The notes under the pieces were generated by a model, which searched no databases, had not been told where the DNA came from, and saw only the letters and a program-made list of their open reading frames with translations. The translations under genes and the position numbers were made by a program. A DNA stretch of 11,561 bases from Crocinitomicaceae bacterium. Its GTDB lineage: Bacteria > Bacteroidota > Bacteroidia > Flavobacteriales_D > Crocinitomicaceae. Shown here piece after piece: positions 6,447-11,561 of this stretch. The stretch's first letter is position 1; each line of letters begins with the position of its first letter. The stretch is from contig JAURHO010000043.1 in NCBI GenBank assembly GCA_030833265.1, positions 1 to 11,561 of the forward strand, given 5' to 3'.

Positions 6447-6476
6447 TTGTTTCTTTAGAAAGTTTGACTACCTTTG
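6447..6476 (+). promoter_or_regulatory. Promoter of the ATP synthase operon
   Basis: TTG at 6447-6449 (-33 element), a 19-base spacer and TACCTTTG at 6469-6476 (-7 element) together form a complete Bacteroidota housekeeping promoter, the best in the window. Transcription should start near 6481-6483, giving a leader of roughly 32 bases before the atpB ATG at 6515. Confidence 0.78.
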
Positions 6477-6495
6477 CAAAAATTTTTTTCGCAAA
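6473..6495. repeat. Imperfect inverted repeat overlapping the atp promoter and transcription start
   Basis: TTTGC (6473-6477) and GCAAA (6491-6495) are inverted copies flanking an A5-T7 tract, with one unpaired C at 6490. The repeat covers the end of the -7 box and the expected start site. It could be an operator-like site or just an AT-rich promoter; its loop is too short for a well-formed RNA hairpin. Confidence 0.35.
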
Positions 6496-6514
6496 TACGC
6501 TTAAATAGATTCAA

Positions 6515-7645
6515 ATGCAGCAAGCAGGTAGGTTAACTTCACTTTTGCAATACATTCTTTTCGCATTGTCATTCCTTGTCTTTCAACCTGTTGCGCGTGC
6601 ATCTGAAGAAGGCAATTTTAATGTAGGCGAAATGATCATGCATCACATTAAAGATGCTCACGAGTGGCATGTTGCTGGTCCAGAACACGGCGGTATTAGC
6701 GTTTATTTACCAGTCATCATTTATGATAACGGCCTCAAAGTTTTTAGCTCCAAGCATTTTTACCATGGTCTTGAAGTAGAAGTGCCAGGAAAAGACGGCG
6801 CTAAATACACTTACATGGAAGGTGTCGGCCCAGCAAAAGGTTATGCACTTTATCATGAAGAGATTTATAAACTAGAGCAAATTGGCAATTACCACGGCCA
6901 ACCAGTTTCTGTTTTAGAATTTCACGGTGAGCACCCACACAACGCAAGCCCTTTAGATTTATCGATCACAAAGAACGTCGCCTCATTATTGATGGGTTCG
7001 TTTTTAATCTTGATCATCATGTTATCTGTGGCTAGATTCTACCGCAAAAATGGCGCAGTTGCACCTAAAGGCGCAGCCAAGTTTTTAGAGCCACTCATCG
7101 TTATGGTACGCGACGACATCGCAAAAGCAAACATCGATCACCACAAATACCACAAATACGTACCTTACTTATTGACCATTTTCTTCTTTATTTGGATCAA
7201 TAACATGTTGGGTCTTATTCCGATTATCCCAGCTGGCGCTAACTTAACTGGTAACATCACTATTACTTTGTTTTTGGCATTTTGTACGTTGCTTGTTACT
7301 GTATTCTCAGGAAACAAGAATTACTGGGGACACATCTTCTGGATGCCAGGCATTCCAGTTCCTATGAAAATCTTCATGATTCCGATTGAACTTATCGGCA
7401 TCCTTACAAAACCATTTGCCTTAATGATCCGTTTGTTTGCAAACATCACAGCGGGCCACATTATTGTTTTAGCCTTGATTTCCATCATCTTTATCAACAA
7501 AAACGTAGCTTGGGCAGGATTGTCCGTTCCTATGGCTTTGTTTATTTCGGTGCTCGAAATCTTAGTTGCTTTCTTACAAGGTTTCCTTTTTGCAATGCTT
7601 TCCGCATTGTTTATCGGAGCAGCCGTGGAAGAAGCACACCATTAA
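6515..7645 (+). CDS. atpB: ATP synthase Fo subunit a
   Basis: Subunit a forms the proton half-channels against the rotating c-ring in the membrane. At 376 residues it is about 100 longer than the E. coli protein (271). The extra part is an N-terminal signal-like hydrophobic segment (about 9-29, possible cleavage after VARA) and a periplasmic domain (about 30-150) with twelve histidines. Membrane helices begin at about residue 153. The essential arginine is Arg306 in MIRLFANITAGH. His315 and Glu348 occupy the places of E. coli Glu219 and His245, the swapped arrangement known from mitochondria and many bacteria. Gln355 corresponds to E. coli Gln252. ALTKP-type and LQGFLF segments are typical. 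It is the first gene of the operon; no atpI or atpZ precedes it. The start fits the signal segment and an A-rich leader. Confidence 0.96.
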   Translation: MQQAGRLTSLLQYILFALSFLVFQPVARASEEGNFNVGEMIMHHIKDAHEWHVAGPEHGGISVYLPVIIYDNGLKVFSSKHFYHGLEVEVPGKDGAKYTYMEGVGPAKGYALYHEEIYKLEQIGNYHGQPVSVLEFHGEHPHNASPLDLSITKNVASLLMGSFLILIIMLSVARFYRKNGAVAPKGAAKFLEPLIVMVRDDIAKANIDHHKYHKYVPYLLTIFFFIWINNMLGLIPIIPAGANLTGNITITLFLAFCTLLVTVFSGNKNYWGHIFWMPGIPVPMKIFMIPIELIGILTKPFALMIRLFANITAGHIIVLALISIIFINKNVAWAGLSVPMALFISVLEILVAFLQGFLFAMLSALFIGAAVEEAHH

Positions 7646-7670
7646 ATAGTAACCTTTTAAATTAAATACA

Positions 7671-7892
7671 ATGACAGGAATGTTTGGTAGTATTGCAGCA
7701 ATCGGAGCTGGTTTGTCAGTTCTAGGCGCAGGTCTTGGAATCGGTCGTATCGGTGGTTCTGCAGTAGAAGGTATCGCTCGCAACCCAGAAGCAGCAGGTA
7801 AAATTCAAACTGCGATGATTATCGCAGCTGCGCTTATCGAAGGTGTTGCATTGTTCGGTGTAGTAGTTGGTCTACTAGGAGCAAAAGCGTAA
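7671..7892 (+). CDS. atpE: ATP synthase Fo subunit c
   Basis: A 73-residue hairpin of two membrane helices, several copies of which form the rotor ring. The polar loop ARNPEA (36-41) is typical. Helix 1 has the glycine-rich packing motif GAGLGIG (19-25). The ion-carrying carboxylate is Glu57 in LIEGVALFGVV. Compared with sodium-binding rings such as that of Ilyobacter tartaricus, the Gln ligand of helix 1 is replaced by Ile24, and the Ser, Thr and Tyr after the Glu are replaced by Gly58, Val59 and Phe62. The sequence therefore points to proton coupling (inference from known ligands). It lies 25 bases after atpB with the A-rich leader AAATTAAATACA. A stable hairpin follows the stop codon and may raise its expression over the downstream genes. 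Confidence 0.97.
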   Translation: MTGMFGSIAAIGAGLSVLGAGLGIGRIGGSAVEGIARNPEAAGKIQTAMIIAAALIEGVALFGVVVGLLGAKA

Positions 7893-7898
7893 ATCTTT

Positions 7899-7933
7899 AA
7901 AGGAAACCATAACGGTTGGTTGTGGTTTCCTTT
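7899..7933 (+). promoter_or_regulatory. Intercistronic hairpin between atpE and atpF (attenuator or mRNA stabiliser)
   Basis: AAAGGAAACCATAAC (7899-7913) pairs with GTTGTGGTTTCCTTT (7919-7933) around the five-base loop GGTTG. All 15 positions pair, one as a U-G wobble. A T run continues to 7934, then AACTTTT follows, which is weaker than a full intrinsic terminator. It sits 6 bases after the atpE stop and 22 bases before atpF. Partial termination or protection of the upstream atpB-atpE message would favour the c subunit, which is needed in about ten copies per complex. Confidence 0.85.
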
Positions 7934-7955
7934 TAACTTTTAAAAAACACACAAA

Positions 7956-8450
7956 ATGGATTTAATATTACCTGATTTTGGTTTATTAGTTTGGACAGGC
8001 CTCGTATTCAGCCTTCTACTTTTCTTACTTGCAAAGTTTGCTTGGAAGCCAATTTTATCTGCTGTTAACGCCCGTGAACAAAAAATTGCAGAGGCGCTTG
8101 AATTAGCTGAGAAAACAAAAGCTGAAATGCAAGCCTTGAAAGCCGAAAACGACCAAATCTTAAAAACTGCTCGTGCAGAGCGCGATGGCATTCTTAAAGA
8201 AGCCAAAGAAGCTGCAAACGGCATGGTTGAAGAAGCCAAAACAAAAGCTAAAGAAGAGGCTGCTAAAATTGTTGAAGCGGCTCGTCAAAATATTTCAAGC
8301 GAGAAAGCTGCAGCTATGGCAGACTTAAAAAATCACGTTGCTGCTTTGTCTTTAGAGATTGCAGAAAAAGTGATTCGTCAAGAACTCAGTGCTGACGACA
8401 AACAAAAAGCCCTTGCTGACAAGCTTGCGACTGAAATCAAAATGAACTAA
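7956..8450 (+). CDS. atpF: ATP synthase Fo subunit b
   Basis: Subunit b is the peripheral stalk holding F1 to Fo. The 164-residue protein has one N-terminal membrane helix (about 9-29, rich in Leu and Phe), then Pro32 at the membrane boundary and the conserved Arg40 (NAREQKIAEAL), matching Arg36 of E. coli b. Residues 41-145 are a continuous, highly charged Ala/Lys/Glu-rich helix that forms the right-handed coiled-coil dimer. The C-terminus (EIAEKVIRQELSADDKQKAL) is the delta-binding end. There is only one b gene, so a homodimer is expected rather than a b/b' pair. The leader before the ATG is A-rich (TAAAAAACACACAAA) with no Shine-Dalgarno sequence. The next gene begins 4 bases after the stop. 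Confidence 0.96.
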   Translation: MDLILPDFGLLVWTGLVFSLLLFLLAKFAWKPILSAVNAREQKIAEALELAEKTKAEMQALKAENDQILKTARAERDGILKEAKEAANGMVEEAKTKAKEEAAKIVEAARQNISSEKAAAMADLKNHVAALSLEIAEKVIRQELSADDKQKALADKLATEIKMN

Positions 8451-8454
8451 GCAA

Positions 8455-8985
8455 ATGAAATCAACTAAGTCAGCTGGACGTTACGCAAAAGCACTGCTTG
8501 AATTGGCACTAGACCAAGACAAGTTAGCGCCTATTGAAGCCGATATGCTCCAATTAATCAAGTTGGCCGATGAAGCAAATGATTTTCAAGTTTTCATCAA
8601 TTCTCCGCTCATTCAAATTGAGAAGAAAATTGCTGTGATCAAAGAAATTTTCAAAGACTTCAACGAAACTACCTTGAAATTTCTAGAGCTAGTTACCAGC
8701 AACGGTCGCGAGTCTGCCATGATTGAAATTGCCAAGCAATTTATCGCACAATTAATGGCGCACAGAGGTATTGTACCGGTAACAATTATTAGCGCTCAGC
8801 AATTAGAGGACAAAACGAAAGCTGAAATTCTTTCGAAAATAAATGGTGTCGTTAGTGGCACACCACTCATTACTGAAGAAGTAGATGCGTCTTTAATCGG
8901 AGGCTTTATCATTCGTATGGGAGACCAACAAATAGATGCATCTGTTGCTAGCCAGCTTCAGCGCATGAAACAACAATTTGTATAA
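8455..8985 (+). CDS. atpH: ATP synthase F1 subunit delta
   Basis: Delta caps the F1 head and joins it to the b stalk. In this 176-residue protein the N-terminal helical domain opens with AGRYAKALLELA (7-18), the standard 'RYAxAL' motif that contacts subunit alpha. A conserved SNGRE segment follows at about 82-86. The C-terminal part ends with EEVDASLIGGFIIRMGDQQI and a short Ser/Gln-rich helix, the classic delta signature that binds subunit b. Length equals that of the E. coli protein (177). It starts 4 bases after the atpF stop, so the two stalk genes are probably translated together. A 28-base A-rich spacer separates it from atpA. Confidence 0.95.
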   Translation: MKSTKSAGRYAKALLELALDQDKLAPIEADMLQLIKLADEANDFQVFINSPLIQIEKKIAVIKEIFKDFNETTLKFLELVTSNGRESAMIEIAKQFIAQLMAHRGIVPVTIISAQQLEDKTKAEILSKINGVVSGTPLITEEVDASLIGGFIIRMGDQQIDASVASQLQRMKQQFV

Positions 8986-9013
8986 TCGTCAATAGACAAA
9001 AAAATAAGTAAAA

Positions 9014-10591
9014 ATGGCAGATATTAAACCAGCAGAAGTTTCCGCAATACTAAGAGAGCAACTCTCTGGATTCCGCTCAGAAGCAGAATTACAAGAAGTT
9101 GGAACGGTACTTCAGGTAGGAGATGGTATTGCACGCATTTACGGAATGAATGGCGTACAATATGGTGAACTTATTGAATTTGATGGTGGCATGCAAGGAA
9201 TTGCGCTTAACCTCGAAGAAGACAATGTAGGTGCCGTATTATTAGGTAGATCTTCTGGTGTAAAAGAAGGTGATACCGTTCGTCGTTTAGGTAAAATTGC
9301 CTCTGTAAAAGTTGGTGACGGAATGGTCGGACGTGTAGTTGATACACTCGGTCAGCCAATCGATGGTAAAGGTCCAATCCAAGGTGAACTATACGAAATG
9401 CCAATCGAGCGCAAAGCTCCTGGTGTAATTTTCCGCCAACCGGTTACTGAGCCTTTACAAACAGGTATCAAAGCAGTTGACGCCATGATTCCAATCGGAC
9501 GCGGACAGCGCGAGTTGATCATCGGTGACCGTCAAACAGGTAAAACAACTGTTGCGATCGATGCGATCATCAACCAACGTGAGTTTTACGACCGTGGTGA
9601 GCCTGTTTACTGTATCTATGTAGCTATTGGTCAAAAAGGATCAACAGTTGCTGGTATCGTTAAAAAATTAGAAGATGCTGGTGCAATGGCCTACACAACT
9701 GTGGTTGCTGCCAACGCATCAGATCCAGCGCCAATGCAGTTCTACGCACCAATGACCGGTGCAGCAGTTGGTGAATATTTCCGTGACTGTGGTAAACCAG
9801 CACTTATTGTTTATGATGATTTATCTAAGCAAGCGGTTGCTTACCGTGAAGTATCGCTACTTCTTCGTCGTCCGCCAGGTCGCGAGGCCTACCCAGGTGA
9901 CGTTTTCTACCTTCACTCGCGTTTATTAGAGCGTGCAGCAAAAGTTATTGCCGATGACAACATCGCTAAGCAAATGAATGACCTTCCTGCATCTTTGAAC
10001 GACAACGTTAAAGGTGGCGGTTCACTCACAGCTTTGCCAATTATTGAAACACAAGCGGGTGACGTTTCTGCTTACATCCCTACAAACGTAATTTCCATTA
10101 CCGACGGACAAATCTTCCTCGAGTCTGACTTATTCAACTCTGGTATCCGTCCGGCAATTAACGTTGGTATCTCTGTTTCACGTGTAGGTGGTTCAGCACA
10201 AATTAAGTCAATGAAAAAAGTAGCAGGTACCTTGAAGCTTGACCAAGCACAGTATCGCGAACTTGAAGCGTTTGCTAAATTTGGTTCTGACCTCGATGCC
10301 GCTACCAAATCAGTTCTTGACAAAGGTGCACGTAACGTAGAGATTTTGAAGCAACGTGAAGGAGATCCTTACCCAGTAGAAAAGCAAATTGCGATCATCT
10401 ATGCTGGTGTAAAAGGTCTTTTGCAAAACGTTCCGATCAATAAAGTTAAAGAATTCGAGAAAGATTTCTTAACGGTTCTTGAAGCAAACAATGCAGATAC
10501 ATTAGTTGCTTTGAAAGCTGGAAAGTATACGGATGAAATTGAAGCAGTTTTGGCTAAAACAGCCAAAGAAGTTGCTGAGAAATTTGCATAA
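9014..10591 (+). CDS. atpA: ATP synthase F1 subunit alpha
   Basis: Alpha alternates with beta in the F1 hexamer, carries the non-catalytic nucleotide sites and supplies the arginine finger to the catalytic sites. In its 525 residues the N-terminal crown is followed by the P-loop GDRQTGKT (171-178) and Walker B ALIVYDDL (263-270). LLLRRPPGREAYPGDVFYLH (282-301) is the hallmark alpha segment. GISVSRVGGSAQ (385-396) bears the arginine finger, Arg390. It has a short insertion around 312-334 (MNDLPASLNDNVKGGG) relative to E. coli, as I recall for Bacteroidota alphas. The beta partner gene (atpD) is absent here. Upstream is an A-rich leader (GACAAAAAAATAAGTAAAA). Many codons end in C or in GT-type choices typical of highly expressed genes. 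Confidence 0.98.
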   Translation: MADIKPAEVSAILREQLSGFRSEAELQEVGTVLQVGDGIARIYGMNGVQYGELIEFDGGMQGIALNLEEDNVGAVLLGRSSGVKEGDTVRRLGKIASVKVGDGMVGRVVDTLGQPIDGKGPIQGELYEMPIERKAPGVIFRQPVTEPLQTGIKAVDAMIPIGRGQRELIIGDRQTGKTTVAIDAIINQREFYDRGEPVYCIYVAIGQKGSTVAGIVKKLEDAGAMAYTTVVAANASDPAPMQFYAPMTGAAVGEYFRDCGKPALIVYDDLSKQAVAYREVSLLLRRPPGREAYPGDVFYLHSRLLERAAKVIADDNIAKQMNDLPASLNDNVKGGGSLTALPIIETQAGDVSAYIPTNVISITDGQIFLESDLFNSGIRPAINVGISVSRVGGSAQIKSMKKVAGTLKLDQAQYRELEAFAKFGSDLDAATKSVLDKGARNVEILKQREGDPYPVEKQIAIIYAGVKGLLQNVPINKVKEFEKDFLTVLEANNADTLVALKAGKYTDEIEAVLAKTAKEVAEKFA

Positions 10592-10614
10592 TTACAGCCT
10601 CAAACTAGGACTCA

Positions 10615-11481
10615 ATGGCTAATCTAAAAGAAATACGTAACCGCATCAGCTCAGTCGGCACCATGCAGATTACCTCTGCCATGAAAATGGTTTCTGCTGC
10701 TAAGTTGAAGCGTGCGCAGGACGCCGTAACCCAAATGCGTCCGTATGCAGGCAAACTACGTGAAATCCTTGAGAATCTCAGCGCTACTCTTGACCTTTCT
10801 GAAAATGCTTACGCAGAACAACGCGAAGTAAATAAAGTCTTGATTGTCGGGATTACCTCAAACCGCGGTTTGTGTGGTGGCTTCAACAACAACATTATCA
10901 AAAGAGTAGGAGCGCTCATCGCCGACGATTACAGCGGAAAAGAAGTTTCTGTTTTGTGCCTTGGTAAGAAAATCAAAGACGTTTATAAAAGAACGCCAAA
11001 TTTCTACCACAACGAAAAGCTAGAGTCTATGGAAGATATCTATGCTGATCTTCGTTTCGAATTGGTTGCACAAGTTGCCGACGAAATCATGGCGCAATTC
11101 CTCAACAAGTCTTTCGATAAAGTAGTAATTGTTTACAATCGCTTTGTCAATGCTGCTGCGCAAATTGTTGAAACCGAACAATTTTTACCAATTGTTCCTG
11201 CTGCCGCAGAAACTGAAACTGGTGACTACATTTTTGAGCAACCAAAAATGGAAATCGTAGAAGACTTATTACCAAAGAGCATGAAATTGCAACTATACAA
11301 AGCAATCCGTGACTCTTTTGCTTCTGAGCACGGTGCCCGCATGACAGCCATGCATAAAGCAACCGACAACGCTAAAGAATTACAAAAGAATTTAAAATTA
11401 AGTTATAACAAAGCGCGTCAAGCGGCTATTACTAACGAGATCCTCGAAATCGTTGGTGGTGCTGAAGCACTCAATGCGTAA
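10615..11481 (+). CDS. atpG: ATP synthase F1 subunit gamma
   Basis: Gamma is the central shaft that turns within alpha3-beta3 and is driven by the c-ring. The 288-residue protein starts with LKEIRNRISSVGTMQITSAM (4-23) and KMVSAAKLKRAQ (24-35), the strongly conserved N-terminal shaft helix including Met23, a coupling residue in E. coli. The Rossmann-like body shows SNRGLCGGFNNNI (82-94). The C-terminus has LSYNKARQAAITNEILEIVGGAEAL, the second shaft helix, ending near the catalytic dwell region. Length equals that of E. coli gamma (287). It is the last gene of the operon, since a strong terminator follows 18 bases after the stop. The genes for beta and epsilon must lie elsewhere. Confidence 0.97.
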   Translation: MANLKEIRNRISSVGTMQITSAMKMVSAAKLKRAQDAVTQMRPYAGKLREILENLSATLDLSENAYAEQREVNKVLIVGITSNRGLCGGFNNNIIKRVGALIADDYSGKEVSVLCLGKKIKDVYKRTPNFYHNEKLESMEDIYADLRFELVAQVADEIMAQFLNKSFDKVVIVYNRFVNAAAQIVETEQFLPIVPAAAETETGDYIFEQPKMEIVEDLLPKSMKLQLYKAIRDSFASEHGARMTAMHKATDNAKELQKNLKLSYNKARQAAITNEILEIVGGAEALNA

Positions 11482-11499
11482 CCTAGTTTTAAGGATATC

Positions 11500-11530
11500 A
11501 AAAAGGCGGCTAATTTTAGCCGCCTTTTTT
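11500..11530 (+). terminator. Rho-independent terminator of the atp operon (likely bidirectional)
   Basis: GGCGGCTA (11505-11512) and TAGCCGCC (11517-11524) form a perfect 8-bp stem with loop ATTT, flanked by A5 before and T6 after, which extend the pairing. The symmetric A and T tracts mean it could also stop transcription arriving from the other strand. Beyond it, 11531-11561 shows no recognisable feature. Confidence 0.93.
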
Positions 11531-11561
11531 GTTGATATATGTTTCAGAATATTAGTCTTCG

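Noticed and set aside
7899..7933. Full intrinsic terminator ending the atp operon after atpE
   Set aside because: The stem is strong, but the U tract is short and interrupted, and atpF follows 22 bases later with no visible promoter of its own. A partial terminator or stabiliser fits better.
1..11561. Mobile element, CRISPR array, toxin-antitoxin pair or defence system
   Set aside because: No transposase or integrase, no regularly spaced repeats, and no short unknown gene pair was seen; nearly all bases belong to recognisable core genes.
1..11561. tRNA or rRNA genes
   Set aside because: No tRNA-like cloverleaf or conserved rRNA segment was noticed in the few intergenic spaces, the longest of which is under 100 bases.

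Overview
The window reads as chromosomal core DNA from a Bacteroidota bacterium, most likely of the Flavobacteriia/Flavobacteriales. Four things support this. Several promoters match the Bacteroidota -7 box TAnnTTTG. Start codons are preceded by A-rich stretches rather than Shine-Dalgarno sequences. One secreted protein ends in a type IX secretion (T9SS)-like sorting domain. The ATP synthase operon runs atpB-E-F-H-A-G and then stops at a strong terminator without atpD or atpC, the split arrangement known from this phylum. Subunit a also carries the long His-rich N-terminal extension usual there. I cannot name the genus.

Layout. Bases 3-131 hold the last 42 codons of an unidentified plus-strand gene. 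It meets head-on a minus-strand operon (3946 to 128) in the order hemA, hemC, hemD, GNAT-like protein, whose genes overlap by 11 bases and 1 base or are 9 bases apart. Divergent from hemA is a HAD-family hydrolase (4010-4627). Its 3' end overlaps by 13 bases that of a minus-strand pair: a secreted T9SS-type protein (5825-5010) and methylmalonyl-CoA epimerase (5013-4615), joined by an ATGA overlap. Divergent from this pair is a HemJ-type membrane protoporphyrinogen oxidase (5888-6430). The ATP synthase operon (6515-11481) follows with its own well-formed promoter and closes at a GC-rich terminator (11500-11530).

How the genes work together. HemA makes glutamate-1-semialdehyde from glutamyl-tRNA, HemC polymerises porphobilinogen, HemD closes the macrocycle and HemJ performs the penultimate oxidation before iron insertion. 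Four heme-pathway genes thus sit within 6.4 kb, next to the ATP synthase that lives off the respiratory chain that heme supports. The ATP synthase genes encode all of Fo (a, c, b) and F1 delta, alpha and gamma. Ligand residues in subunit c point to proton rather than sodium coupling. A 15-bp hairpin between atpE and atpF is placed where it could help give the c subunit its higher output.

Nothing here looks like a mobile element, CRISPR array, defence system or foreign island, and there is no gene-free stretch over 300 bases. The points most worth following up are two near-leaderless promoter/start arrangements, the atpE-atpF hairpin, the secreted family of unknown function coupled to the epimerase, the uncharacterised GNAT-like protein in the heme operon, and the choice of hemA start codon.
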